This document shows positions 1-8,314 of a DNA stretch of 21,705 nt, in pieces. The DNA comes from a virus, in the IMG/VR virus record IMGVR_UViG_3300023172_000223, positions 1 to 21,705 of that record; one strand, written 5' to 3'. The notes beneath the pieces are model-generated. The model was not told the DNA's origin, did not search any database, and saw only the letters and a list, made by a program, of their open reading frames with translations. Position 1 is the first letter of the stretch, and every line of letters begins with the position of its first letter. Made by a program: the position numbers and the translations under genes.

Positions 1-120
1 CATAAATATTCATTGACGGAGTTAGAAAATATGTTGCCTTGGGAGAGGGAGGTGTATATCAATCTGTTGGTCGCTCATCTAAAAGAAGAGCGTGATAAAA
101 GAAAAAGGGAGATAAAGTAA
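1..120 (+). CDS. C-terminal part of a T4-like baseplate hub assembly protein (gp26/gp51-like), 5' end outside window
   Basis: The frame is open from the first base and ends at TAA 118-120, giving 39 residues that include the stretch ENMLPWEREVYINLL followed by a highly charged Lys/Glu/Arg tail. Short C-terminal segments with this 'ML-P-WER-I/V-Y' pattern close the baseplate hub assembly proteins of T4-like marine phages (gp26/gp51 group). In T4, gp51 and gp26 act in building the central hub of the baseplate. The stop codon overlaps the start of the next gene (TAATG), so the two are translationally coupled. The family call rests on a short fragment plus position next to tail genes; the exact T4 equivalent is uncertain. 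Confidence 0.5.
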   Translation, partial: HKYSLTELENMLPWEREVYINLLVAHLKEERDKRKREIK

Positions 121-449
121 TGGAAGAGAGTATTACAGTACCATCTGATAAAAAAGAGGTATCAAAAAAAGTAAACGTAGAATTAGAAGTTGACACATCT
201 GTAAAAGATTTAGGACCTAATCCATACGCTAAATTAATTCATTTGGCAAGAGCAGTAGATAGTTGGAGAATATTTCCAAGAGTGTTTATATCTACATACA
301 TTTATCTATTATATAAAGTAGTAATTTGGTATATGAATTTATCAAGTCCTACTATGGAACAATCAGGCTTAGTATCAATCGTAGTTGGTGCTGGAGCGGC
401 TTGGTTTGGTCTATACACAGGTAGTAGAGCAAAATCAGATAAGAAATAA
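120..449 (+). CDS. small two-helix membrane protein (possibly holin-like), 109 aa
   Basis: A hydrophilic, Lys/Glu-rich N-terminal half (residues 1-50) is followed by two hydrophobic segments, roughly residues 53-73 (FPRVFISTYIYLLYKVV) and 82-101 (SGLVSIVVGAGAAWFGLY), and a short basic tail. Such a two-segment layout fits an inner-membrane hairpin. Proteins with a very similar second segment (V-G-A-G-A-A-W-F-G-L-Y) recur in T4-like marine phages and are usually annotated as hypothetical or structural; a holin role is possible but not shown. The start overlaps the previous stop (TAATG) and the end is 4 bases before the tape-measure-like gene, so it belongs to the tail operon. Confidence 0.7.
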   Translation: MEESITVPSDKKEVSKKVNVELEVDTSVKDLGPNPYAKLIHLARAVDSWRIFPRVFISTYIYLLYKVVIWYMNLSSPTMEQSGLVSIVVGAGAAWFGLYTGSRAKSDKK

Positions 450-453
450 TTAA

Positions 454-2652
454 ATGCCCGAACAATATGTACTAAAAGACGAATTAGCAAAAGAAGTAGT
501 TAAGTCTATGAAACCTAATTTAGGTGGTAGACGTGTTATGGGTAATAAAGATAGTTTAGATATTGAAATTAAAGAAAATAAAATATTATCTGATTTAAAA
601 GAAAATAGTTTAAAACAAAACAATCATTTACAAAAAATATCTTATTCAATGTCTGCTATGGTAGGTTTTGAAAGAGATAAACAGCGTAGAGCTAAAGATC
701 AACAAACTGAATTAGCCAGAGAACTAAAAAAAACTATGGCAAGAGGTGGTGCTATGGGTCCTAGTGGTGTAACAGGCTCACCTAAAACAATGAGTGGTGA
801 AGGTGGTGGAATGGGGATTATGGGTAAAGCATTAGCATTTTTAGGACTAGGTACTGCTGGAACTGCTGGTGCTAAACAATTACTAAAATTAAGAGGTTCA
901 AAATTAGGTGGAGGTACTGAAAGATTTTTTGGTGTAAATAAAGGTTATGACCCTAGAGCTGCTAAAAAATTAGGTGTAGGTGGTACAGCAAAAGCATTAG
1001 GAAAAAGAAGTTTAGGAGGTTTATCAAAAATGGCTACAGGTAAAGCTGGTGTCTTATCTGCTCTATTTGCTATACCATCTTTGATGTTAGATTATTCTGA
1101 TATGAAAAAATCACAAGCTGAAGGTGATGATTACGGCGCTAGTGAGGCACAAGAAAGTATGGTAGGAACAGGAGGTGCTGTAGCTGGATCTCTTGCTGGA
1201 GCGGCTACTGGTGCTGCTATTGGTTCTGTTGTTCCTGTAATAGGTACGGCAATCGGTGGTTTAATAGGTGGTTTAATAGGTGGTTTTGGTGGTTCTAAAT
1301 TAGGTAAAGGATTATTTAAAACTAAAGCAGAAAAAGAAGCAGAAGCGGCTAAAAAGAAAAAAAATGAAGAAGAACTGGCTAAAAAATATAATTACGATAA
1401 ACTTAATCCTAAAGATTTAAGTAAAGAAGCTGAGAAAGCACCTGAAATGAAAGAGGCCAAAAAAGGCATTGATATGACTAAAAAACCTGATTTATCAGCT
1501 ACAGCAAAAGTTGAGGGTGGAAAAGTTACAGGTGTTGAAGGAGATATGGCTTCAATATTAGCGGTAGAGAGATTGAAATTAGGAAAAACTAAAGCAGGAC
1601 AAAAATCAAGTGCTGATTTTGATAAAATGATGTTTGGTGATACTTTTGCTGGTCAAAGTAGAGAATTAAAAGAGGGTGAAGGAGCTAGAAGTACCGAAGA
1701 TATTATTGAAAAAGATGGTAAGAAATTTGCTGTATCAAAAACTAGTCAAATTAATTTAAATGATGCCGAACAAGAAATTGCTAAAAATGGTTATATGAAG
1801 TTATATAACGATATATTTGGATATTACTATGAATTATATAAAAATAAAGACTTTCAAAAATTATTAAAAAATGATCCTGATAAAGCTAAAGACGCTGAAA
1901 AGATAATATTTGATAAAGTACAAGATCAAATATTTGGCAGAGGTAGAAATTTAGGATTTGCTTCAGCAGCATATTTTAATGGTATGATTAGAAATAATAA
2001 AGCAAGTGAGATTATTAATAGAGCACAACAAAACGCTTATGCTGATGCTAAAAAAATAGGAACCGAAGAAGCAGGTAAAACAATGTTTGATAAAGTTAAA
2101 GGTTTCTTCAAAGGTTTTCAAGGAGAAGAGGCAGGCACAGCAGGCGATATTGCTGGAGAAGCTGCTATGGAAAATGCTGCTGGCGATCAGACTGAAACAC
2201 AAAAACCAGGCGATAAGAAAAGTATATTTTCTAAATTTAAAACAGTATTGAGAGGTTTAGCAAAAGTTAGTCCTATATCGGCTGCTACTATGGCAATTAT
2301 GGATAAAAATAAAATGCCTGAAGAAAATGCTCAATTCGGTGATATACCAACAGAAACAAAACCTAAAACAAGAGCAGATATAGCAAAAGATAGAATGATG
2401 AATATGGTTTTAAATCCTGAAGATGGTAAATATTACCCACCAGATTCACCAGTTTTGAACAAGTTTAAACCAAATGATTTGAGAAGTGTAAAAGACATAT
2501 TAGATTCAGGTCAATCAACACAGGCCGCTTCTGCTATGGCAGTATCAAATAACAATGTCAATAATGTAAGTAATAATAGTAATCAAAATATTTACACAGG
2601 TAAATTAAATGTTGATGTTGACAACTATGCTGAGAGAGTAAACGACTTTTAG
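454..2652 (+). CDS. tail tape-measure-like / baseplate hub protein (gp29-like by position), 732 aa
   Basis: This is a long Lys/Glu/Ala/Gly-rich protein. Residues 1-95 are charged and helix-prone. A Gly/Ala/Ile-rich stretch near residues 240-290 contains repeated small-residue motifs (IGTAIGGLIGGLIGGFGG), typical of the membrane-inserting glycine-zipper part of tape-measure proteins. It is followed by a long charged helical region (about 290-350). The C-terminus is Asn-rich and ends in NYAERVNDF. In T4-like phages the tape measure gp29 lies among hub genes and sets tail length; position between a hub assembly gene and the tail-tube cap/initiator gene supports this. No sequence motif proves identity with gp29; another internal tail or hub protein is possible. 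Its stop overlaps by 4 bases the stop of the gp4 gene on the other strand. Confidence 0.55.
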   Translation: MPEQYVLKDELAKEVVKSMKPNLGGRRVMGNKDSLDIEIKENKILSDLKENSLKQNNHLQKISYSMSAMVGFERDKQRRAKDQQTELARELKKTMARGGAMGPSGVTGSPKTMSGEGGGMGIMGKALAFLGLGTAGTAGAKQLLKLRGSKLGGGTERFFGVNKGYDPRAAKKLGVGGTAKALGKRSLGGLSKMATGKAGVLSALFAIPSLMLDYSDMKKSQAEGDDYGASEAQESMVGTGGAVAGSLAGAATGAAIGSVVPVIGTAIGGLIGGLIGGFGGSKLGKGLFKTKAEKEAEAAKKKKNEEELAKKYNYDKLNPKDLSKEAEKAPEMKEAKKGIDMTKKPDLSATAKVEGGKVTGVEGDMASILAVERLKLGKTKAGQKSSADFDKMMFGDTFAGQSRELKEGEGARSTEDIIEKDGKKFAVSKTSQINLNDAEQEIAKNGYMKLYNDIFGYYYELYKNKDFQKLLKNDPDKAKDAEKIIFDKVQDQIFGRGRNLGFASAAYFNGMIRNNKASEIINRAQQNAYADAKKIGTEEAGKTMFDKVKGFFKGFQGEEAGTAGDIAGEAAMENAAGDQTETQKPGDKKSIFSKFKTVLRGLAKVSPISAATMAIMDKNKMPEENAQFGDIPTETKPKTRADIAKDRMMNMVLNPEDGKYYPPDSPVLNKFKPNDLRSVKDILDSGQSTQAASAMAVSNNNVNNVSNNSNQNIYTGKLNVDVDNYAERVNDF

Positions 2653-3086
2653 TAAATACCTAATTCTTTTTCAGTAAAGATTTTAAATTCTAAACCATTA
2701 TCATTACAATAGACATCAGCGGCTTGCCATTTAGCCACATTTTTGATATACTCTAAACTCTCCCTCATAAATGCCTTTGATTTTTTTAGTTTGGGTGTAG
2801 GTTTTTTAGTTTGTGCTGATGGTTTTATCTCTATCATATAACGCTTGCCTTTTTTGGTTTTTATGATAAAGTCAGGATAGTAACGGTGAACTTTACGATC
2901 AAGTGGATTAACATATGGTATAGCTAATTCTTCACTTGCCCAATATATAATATCCTCATTTTTATCACAATAGACCATAAACTTACGCTCCCAATTTGAA
3001 CGATAGACTATTCTTGTATGGTCGCCAGCGTATTTGCTAGGGTTGGTGGGTCTGTAAATACCCTTATATGTTGCTCTCTTTTTCAT
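2649..3086 (-). CDS. 4: head completion protein gp4, TnsA/PD-(D/E)XK nuclease fold, 145 aa
   Basis: From the ATG at 3086 the protein carries the full gp4 pattern: YRSNWERKFMVYCDKN (residues 28-43), SEELAIPYVNPLD (51-63), HRYYPDF (67-73) and IEIKPSAQ (85-92). E33, D72 and E86-x-K88 are placed like the active-site residues of TnsA-like PD-(D/E)XK nucleases. T4 gp4 (about 150 aa) is needed to finish filled heads and is thought to process DNA ends before tail joining. A TTG 18 bases upstream keeps the frame open but ATG with the standard N-terminus is preferred. The gene is inverted relative to all surrounding tail genes and meets the tape-measure-like gene tail to tail with overlapping stops. 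In T4, gene 4 sits next to gene 53 on the same strand; here it is one gene away and flipped. Confidence 0.9.
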   Translation of the reverse strand: MKKRATYKGIYRPTNPSKYAGDHTRIVYRSNWERKFMVYCDKNEDIIYWASEELAIPYVNPLDRKVHRYYPDFIIKTKKGKRYMIEIKPSAQTKKPTPKLKKSKAFMRESLEYIKNVAKWQAADVYCNDNGLEFKIFTEKELGIY

Positions 3087-3094
3087 TATAAATA
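3087..3094 (+). promoter_or_regulatory. T4-type late promoter box
   Basis: TATAAATA matches the T4 late -10 element exactly and lies 20 bases before the ATG of the tail-tube cap/initiator gene. It starts one base after the gp4 start codon of the opposite strand, so the two start regions overlap. Confidence 0.7.
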
Positions 3095-3108
3095 TTACTA
3101 ACAAAGGT

Positions 3109-3116
3109 TATTTATG
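3109..3116 (-). promoter_or_regulatory. 4: possible late promoter for gp4 on the minus strand
   Basis: Read on the minus strand this is CATAAATA, one base off the T4 late box, 22 bases before the gp4 ATG (3086). It overlaps the start codon of the plus-strand gene at 3114. Single match with one mismatch, so only suggestive. Confidence 0.35.
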
Positions 3117-4259
3117 GCGAACATACCACTACAACAATTTAGAGCTAATAGATTATTAAATTCTAAATCTAATAATTCTACAGGTAAATTTGTTGATTCT
3201 ATTACAAATACATCAGCAACAGAAATTACAGATTCAATACAAGAATCAATGAAAAAAGATCCATTGAAATTTGCTGGATTAAGATATCCATTAGATATTG
3301 GTAGTGAGGGTTTAGGTCACTATGTTATATTTTATTGTATATCAAATAATTTTGGTAGTGGTACTTCTAGTGACAAAGTAATGGCGGCTAGAGTGGGTTT
3401 GGCAAAACCAATTATTGGTCGTGGAGGAGGCGGTAGAGATACAGGTGATCCAGAAATAAAAGATTTAAGGGTTAATCAACAAGGTGTAAATCCAGGATCT
3501 CTAAAATCAAACAATAGTGTAATATCAAAATTTCCAACACATAGCGTATCAACAGGTGCTATCGCATTGTATTTACCTCCAGGAGTTAAAGTTAGTTATG
3601 GAATGACATATGATACAGAACCTACAGACTTATCAGGACAATTATTAGGAACTATAGGTGAAGCTAAAAACGCTACAGGCGCTTTTGAAAAATTTAAAAC
3701 ATTAGCTGGTGGTGCTGTAGGTGGTGCGGCTACTGAATTGGGTAAAGCAGTTGGTGATTTATTTGGTAATGCTTCAATAGGTGATCCTGTAAAATTAGGT
3801 TCAAAGGCATTAGGTATTGCTATTAACCCACACGAAGAACAATTTTTTAATAAACCAAATTTTAGATCATTTAATTATACATTTACATTTTTCCCTAAAA
3901 GTGAAGATGAAATGGAAATGGTACATAACATTATATGGTTATTTAAATATCATATGCATCCAGGCTATGACGCTTCATCTGTAGGTGGAAGAGTTTTTAA
4001 AGTGCCTTCAGAATTTGAAATATTTTATTATTACAAAAATAATATAAACGATTTTTTAAATAAAATTACAAGAAGTGTATTAGAAACTATGGACGTAACA
4101 TATGGACCTGAAGGTAAGTTTAGCTCGTTTAATGAATACATTATGAATACAGGTTTAGGAGAAACTATAAAGGGTGCTCCGCCTGTACAGACAAATTTAA
4201 CTTTAGCGTTTAAAGAAACTACATTTATTACTAAATCAGATATTGAAAGAGGTCACTAA
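3114..4259 (+). CDS. baseplate tail-tube cap/initiator protein (gp48/gp54 family), 381 aa
   Basis: The C-terminal third has the features of the T4 gp48/gp54 tube-foundation family: RSFNYTFTFFPKSEDEME, a helix with FKYHMHPGYD, then FKVPSEFEIFYYY, and a late segment around TMDVTYGPEGKFSSF. In T4 these proteins sit on the hub and start polymerisation of the tail tube. The middle (about residues 195-215) is Gly/Ala-rich. Sequence alone does not let me choose between gp48 and gp54; only one such gene is in the window. A late promoter box lies 20 bases upstream, and the stop overlaps the start of gene 53 (TAATG), giving coupled translation. Confidence 0.8.
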   Translation: MANIPLQQFRANRLLNSKSNNSTGKFVDSITNTSATEITDSIQESMKKDPLKFAGLRYPLDIGSEGLGHYVIFYCISNNFGSGTSSDKVMAARVGLAKPIIGRGGGGRDTGDPEIKDLRVNQQGVNPGSLKSNNSVISKFPTHSVSTGAIALYLPPGVKVSYGMTYDTEPTDLSGQLLGTIGEAKNATGAFEKFKTLAGGAVGGAATELGKAVGDLFGNASIGDPVKLGSKALGIAINPHEEQFFNKPNFRSFNYTFTFFPKSEDEMEMVHNIIWLFKYHMHPGYDASSVGGRVFKVPSEFEIFYYYKNNINDFLNKITRSVLETMDVTYGPEGKFSSFNEYIMNTGLGETIKGAPPVQTNLTLAFKETTFITKSDIERGH

Positions 4260-4795
4260 TGGCATATTTTGAAAAGTTTCCTAAAATACTATACGACATA
4301 GACAACACAAAGAACTATAAACTTGTAACAGATATATTAAGACGAGTTAAAGTAAGAGAGTCAATTAGAGATAATGTCGAATTATTTGACAAATATGATG
4401 TAGATAGTGGTGATTCACCTGAAACAATTGCCTACAAGATATATGGATCAGTTAGATATTATTATGTTATACTATTATTGAATAATATAAAAGATAGATA
4501 CTATGACTGGCCGTTATCATATCAAGCATTTGAGTCATATGTAAAAGACAAATATGCCAACCCGAGTGGTATTCATCATTATGAAATAACACAATCAAGT
4601 GGTACAACAACATCAAATGGTCCTGATGACTATGATTATTTAATAGAAGTCAATAGCACACAACCAGGAGCAGTTGCTGTCACTAATTATGAATACGAAC
4701 AAAGATTACAAGATAAGAAAAGACAAATTAAATTATTAAAACCAGGTTTTTTAAGAGCATTTGAAACAGAATTTGAAAAACTAGTTAGAGTATAA
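4259..4795 (+). CDS. 53: baseplate wedge protein gp53, 178 aa
   Basis: N-terminal MAYFEKFPKILYD, then DVDSGDSPETIAYKIYG and YYYVILLLNNIKDRYYDWPLS, is the characteristic gp53 arrangement; the DSPETIAYKIYG part is a LysM-like motif. T4 gp53 (196 aa) links neighbouring baseplate wedges and clamps them around the hub. The order tube cap/initiator - gp53 - hub resembles the T4 53-5 neighbourhood. The start overlaps the previous stop by one base; the stop is followed after one base by the next ATG. No separate promoter is visible, so it is transcribed with its neighbours. Confidence 0.88.
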   Translation: MAYFEKFPKILYDIDNTKNYKLVTDILRRVKVRESIRDNVELFDKYDVDSGDSPETIAYKIYGSVRYYYVILLLNNIKDRYYDWPLSYQAFESYVKDKYANPSGIHHYEITQSSGTTTSNGPDDYDYLIEVNSTQPGAVAVTNYEYEQRLQDKKRQIKLLKPGFLRAFETEFEKLVRV

Positions 4796-4796
4796 A

Positions 4797-6299
4797 ATGG
4801 CAGTTGATGAAAAGAATCCTAATATTATAGAACAGGCCGGTGATTACAATTTAGAAATTTGTAATATACTATCTTATAGACGTAATGATGAGGAAGGTGT
4901 AAACTATGAGATGGATTTAGTGTCTGGTGGTGTTATACAATTTTTAGAATTAAAAGAAGACATATTAAGCAATTCAATACTTGGTTCAGTAACAGTATAT
5001 GATGCACAAGATATACGAACAATACTGCCAATAACAGGTTTAGAAAAGTTAGAACTTAAATTTAATACTCCAGGTCTGCCAGGCTATAACAATGTAAGAG
5101 GTGAGGGTTTTCCATTTCAGATATACAAAATAGAAAAAGTAGAAGTAGATCAAACCAATCCTAGAGCACAACGGTATAGAATATTATTTTGTTCGCCAGA
5201 GGCGTACAGAAACAGTATTACAAGAGTCAGTCAGGCGTACGCAGGACCAGTAGAGAACGGCGTAAACTCAATATTACGTGACCCATTATATCTAAACTCT
5301 AAAAAAAGATTTTTTATTGAACCCACAAACACCAACACAAAGATTGTTGTACCTAATTTTAAACCTTTTAGAGCAATACAACTATTAGGCAAAGACGCCA
5401 TATCACAGAAATACAACAACGCAGGTTATTTCTTTTATGAAACAACAGACGGCTATCACTTTAGAAGTTTAGAATCTATGATTGCGTCAGGTGGTAATAT
5501 GCCACGACCTATTAAGTTTAATTACTATTATCAAATTGCCAACTCAAATACAGACAAGAACGTAAAAGATGTAGAAATGGATATGAAAGGTGTGATTAAG
5601 TACGAGTTTGAACGACCAGTCAATATGTTAGAAAATGTCAACAAGGGTTTATATGCCTCTAAATTGTTTACACACGACACATTTTACAAGACATACGAAG
5701 AAAAGAACTATGACTACTTTGCAGACTTTAAAAACCATTTTCATTTAGAATTTGATAGTGGCGGTGAAAAGGCAAGATTTAAGGGCGTACTACCTATACA
5801 CCCATACGAAGATACAAGAAAAGACTTTGGACAACATTCAGACGCCAGAGTAATGGTTGAGTCAAACACAAGTAAAATACACAATGATTATGAAATTATA
5901 GATCCAAAAGTCACAGTACAACAAAAGAACTCACAAAGACTGGCTATGAACAATATTAATCTATCTCTACAAGTGTTTGGTAATACTGCCATCAACGCCG
6001 GAGATGTCATTACCTTTGATATACCTCTTATGCGACCACTTATAGAAGAAGGCGACACACAAGAGTCTAATCCTTTTTATTCTGGCCGATACTTGGTAAT
6101 GGCAGTAAAACATATTATTAATCCAACACTATTAAGACACGAAATGGTACTAAAGTGTATGAAAGATAGTGTAAACACCGAGTTTGTTGCCGAAACCACA
6201 GAATTTACACCTACATTAAAGGATTTTACAAGAAAAGTAGAAAACATCTACGAAATAGATCAAAACTATTACAACGAGAGTATAGGAGATGGATTTTAG
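4797..6299 (+). CDS. baseplate central hub protein, gp27-like, 500 aa
   Basis: The protein opens with a beta-rich domain (YNLEICNILSYR, GGVIQFLELKEDILSNSILG) followed by ITGLEKLELKF and a central segment with NAGYFFYETTDGYHFRSLESM (about residues 208-228). This combination is usual in gp27-type hub proteins of T4-like phages; T4 gp27 (391 aa) forms the trimeric torus holding the gp5 spike. The C-terminal half has an OB/barrel-like stretch with GDVITFDIPL and SGRYLVMAVKHII, also seen in hub and late-control proteins of other contractile tails. It is longer than T4 gp27. A gp5-like gene follows after one small gene, consistent with a hub-spike pair. Confidence 0.75.
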   Translation: MAVDEKNPNIIEQAGDYNLEICNILSYRRNDEEGVNYEMDLVSGGVIQFLELKEDILSNSILGSVTVYDAQDIRTILPITGLEKLELKFNTPGLPGYNNVRGEGFPFQIYKIEKVEVDQTNPRAQRYRILFCSPEAYRNSITRVSQAYAGPVENGVNSILRDPLYLNSKKRFFIEPTNTNTKIVVPNFKPFRAIQLLGKDAISQKYNNAGYFFYETTDGYHFRSLESMIASGGNMPRPIKFNYYYQIANSNTDKNVKDVEMDMKGVIKYEFERPVNMLENVNKGLYASKLFTHDTFYKTYEEKNYDYFADFKNHFHLEFDSGGEKARFKGVLPIHPYEDTRKDFGQHSDARVMVESNTSKIHNDYEIIDPKVTVQQKNSQRLAMNNINLSLQVFGNTAINAGDVITFDIPLMRPLIEEGDTQESNPFYSGRYLVMAVKHIINPTLLRHEMVLKCMKDSVNTEFVAETTEFTPTLKDFTRKVENIYEIDQNYYNESIGDGF

Positions 6300-6425
6300 A
6301 GAGGTATAGAGAATAAGAGAGTTTCCGACGCTTCCGAGCGCTGTGGAGCAGGCCACCAATCAACATATGAGTATATGGCCTACAATATAACACAAATGAA
6401 AGTGAAAGGCAAGTAAATAAAGACA

Positions 6426-6674
6426 ATGAACAAATTATATAACAAGATAAGAACTTCATACGGCCACCTCTCCGATAGACTGATAGAGGAATATGATAGA
6501 AGACAATATATGAGGTTCTACAAGGGTAAACTAGAAGGCCACGAAGCTAAAGTCAGTCTGGCGACTGCCTGTTTCTATATGGGACAAGGGTTTGGGTATA
6601 TACGAGGCCTTATAAGTGGTATAAGTAGTAGAATAGGCCATTTGCGTACAGTACGAAGAAATAGGTTAAAATAG
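6426..6674 (+). CDS. small basic protein of unknown function, 82 aa
   Basis: A strongly basic protein with many Arg, Lys and Tyr (MNKLYNKIRTSYGHLSDRL at the start, RIGHLRTVRRNRLK at the end) and a central stretch that could form an amphipathic or weak membrane helix (SLATACFYMGQGFGYIRGLI). I recognise no family. It lies between the hub and spike genes with 126 bases before it, which hold no other convincing gene, and 47 bases after it. The start is the only good ATG; no clear Shine-Dalgarno sequence is present. An opposing frame at 6226-6459 overlaps it and is considered a shadow. Confidence 0.55.
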   Translation: MNKLYNKIRTSYGHLSDRLIEEYDRRQYMRFYKGKLEGHEAKVSLATACFYMGQGFGYIRGLISGISSRIGHLRTVRRNRLK

Positions 6675-6721
6675 CGTATAGTGAGTGAATTAAAAGGCGA
6701 CAATTATCGGTAAAAATAAAA

Positions 6722-7624
6722 ATGATTACAGACAAAAATTTTCTAGGCCGTAACGGTTTCATCTGGTTCAATGGCGTAGTTGAAGACAGGCAAGACCCTC
6801 AATACACTGGCCGTGTGCGTGTACGTTGTATTGGTTATCATACACAAGACAAGATTAAATTACCAACGGCCGATTTACCTTGGGCAACTTGTTTGTTACC
6901 TACTACATCAGCCGGCATATCAGGAATTGGCCAATCACCTTCGGCCTTTGTTGAAGGTAGTTGGGTGTTTGGATATTTTAGAGATGAAGACTTACAAGAG
7001 CCTATAGTGTTAGGCAGTTTACCTGGCAGGCCGTCTTTATTGGGAAATCCAAATAAGGGGTTTAATGACCCAAATCCAAGGCCAGATGACGCAACAAAGT
7101 CGGTCTATCCACGAGAGGTAGATGAGCCAGATACCAATAGGTTGGCGGTAAATAATCCAGACAAAGAGGCAGCGTCATTGACGACACGAAAGGCCGATAG
7201 GATTACCAATATTGTAGGAGTAAATAATACTTGGTCACAACCTGAAATTGATTATGCGGCCGTTTATCCATACAATCACGTTTACGAAAGTGAGTCTGGC
7301 CATATAATGGAATTTGATGATACGGACACCAAAGAACGAATACACCTACGTCACAAGTCAGGCACCTCTATTGAAATGACAGCAAACGGTGATACCATTG
7401 AAATAATAAAAAACGACAAGTACATCTTAATCACCAACGACAACAAGGTCTATATACAAGGCGACAAAGATGTCATAGTTAACGGCGACTACGACTTAAA
7501 GATAAACGGTAACTATAATGTGGCCGTAGCAGGTAATAAAACAGAAACCATAAGTGGTACAAAGACAAGTAACACAACTGGAGCAGTAATACATACAGGC
7601 TCTACAATAGACTTAAACCCTTAG
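6722..7624 (+). CDS. gp5-like baseplate hub/spike protein without lysozyme domain, 300 aa
   Basis: Residues about 10-110 form the N-terminal OB-fold domain of gp5/VgrG-type spikes (FNGVVEDRQDPQYTGRVRVR, LPWATCLLP, GSWVFGYFRDEDLQEPIVLG). A linker is followed by a C-terminal beta-helix of short repeats (NDNKVYIQGDKDVIVNG, DYDLKINGNYNVAVAGNK, TETISGTKTSN). In T4, gp5 carries a lysozyme domain between these two parts; here the OB domain passes through a roughly 80-residue polar linker to GHIMEFDDTDTKERIHLRHK with no room or motif for a lysozyme. It is therefore a piercing spike rather than an enzyme. The PAAR protein encoded at 13492 would cap the needle. Base composition is richer in GGCC than that of most other genes here. 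Confidence 0.85.
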   Translation: MITDKNFLGRNGFIWFNGVVEDRQDPQYTGRVRVRCIGYHTQDKIKLPTADLPWATCLLPTTSAGISGIGQSPSAFVEGSWVFGYFRDEDLQEPIVLGSLPGRPSLLGNPNKGFNDPNPRPDDATKSVYPREVDEPDTNRLAVNNPDKEAASLTTRKADRITNIVGVNNTWSQPEIDYAAVYPYNHVYESESGHIMEFDDTDTKERIHLRHKSGTSIEMTANGDTIEIIKNDKYILITNDNKVYIQGDKDVIVNGDYDLKINGNYNVAVAGNKTETISGTKTSNTTGAVIHTGSTIDLNP

Positions 7625-7974
7625 CTTATATATGGCCGTGTTTTTTATGGCTCGAAAACCTGTGGTGGAAAAGTGCTTATGCAAACTAGAGCGGCTTGCT
7701 AAACTATAAATGTAATAAAGATGTTAATAGATATATTGGAGGCCATATTTAAATGGCCACCTTGTAGAGTTTCTATATCTTATACATAGTGGTGTTGAAC
7801 CATCAGGAAAAGCTCCTAGGTCCAGCTGGTAAGTAAAATACACTTCCTTTTACACAATTTTTTCCTCGGATAAAAATACACGTAGGAAGACGACTTTATC
7901 TCCTAAATATTAAAGTAATATTATTCTACATTCCCCTTAACAACTGGCCTGTTACTTACAAAGGACATACTACT
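7625..7974 (+). other. 350-bp intergenic region without a convincing gene; hairpin at 7738-7761
   Basis: I see no frame with gene-like length or composition on either strand. Two tiny frames exist (ATG 7632 to TAA 7709, 25 aa; ATG 7721 to TAG 7789, 22 aa), the second 8 bases after a TATAAATG late-box-like sequence (7705-7712). An imperfect 9-bp hairpin (GGAGGCCAT at 7738-7746 with ATGGCCACC at 7753-7761, one mismatch) lies inside the second frame. Short palindromes (CCTAGG, CCAGCTGG) and a weak stem with a T-run (around 7838-7862) follow. The composition is more GC-rich than the flanking genes. It may encode a structured RNA or hold regulatory sites. Confidence 0.4.
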
Positions 7975-8238
7975 ATGGCAAAATGGCCTAAGAGTTTTAC
8001 TCTACCTTATCTAAAAAAGAAGGCACCAAAGATACCTGATTACACTTGTATTCAAATAGATGATATAATAGAAAAGTTAGAACATTTACAACAAAATGAT
8101 AAACGACTTACAAAGGCACAAGTTACACGGTTACGTAATAGTCTGGAGAAGTTACGTAGTTCTAACAATAAACTACGACAAAGTGGTATATTCTGGTATG
8201 AAAACATTAAAAAGATACTATTAAGAATTAAGCCTTAG
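7975..8238 (+). CDS. small helical protein, 87 aa, unknown function
   Basis: After a short N-terminal part (MAKWPKSFTLPYLKKKAPK) the protein becomes a charged helical region with coiled-coil character: IDDIIEKLEHLQQNDKRLTK, VTRLRNSLEKLRSSNNKLRQ and then GIFWYENIKKILL. Short phage proteins ending in 'LR-SN-LR--G--W' helices are common in marine phages and have no assigned function. It stands between the spike gene and the 428-residue unknown gene. The start ATG at 7975 is supported by the upstream AAAGGACA, a modest Shine-Dalgarno sequence. Function cannot be inferred. Confidence 0.65.
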   Translation: MAKWPKSFTLPYLKKKAPKIPDYTCIQIDDIIEKLEHLQQNDKRLTKAQVTRLRNSLEKLRSSNNKLRQSGIFWYENIKKILLRIKP

Positions 8239-8283
8239 AGGCCACTTAACCACCGGAAACTCGGAAAAAATCTCTTGCCATTC

Positions 8284-8291
8284 TATAAATA
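8284..8291 (+). promoter_or_regulatory. T4-type late promoter box
   Basis: Exact TATAAATA, 23 bases before the ATG at 8315, with an AAAGAGAGAG purine-rich leader that is also found before the gene at 18714. Placement in a short intergenic space supports a real late promoter. Confidence 0.7.
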
Positions 8292-8314
8292 TTGAAGTAT
8301 AAAGAGAGAGAATT

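Noticed and set aside
1-8. CATAAATA at the left edge as a late promoter
   Set aside because: One mismatch, inside the coding sequence of the baseplate hub assembly fragment, and the upstream context is missing.
6226-6459. Minus-strand frame of 77 residues across the end of the gp27-like gene
   Set aside because: Overlaps two better plus-strand genes, Cys/Leu/Ser-rich composition typical of a shadow, no ribosome site.
7765-7830. tRNA-like element (TTCAAC-like loop on the minus strand) in the intergenic region
   Set aside because: No acceptor, D or anticodon arms can be formed around it.
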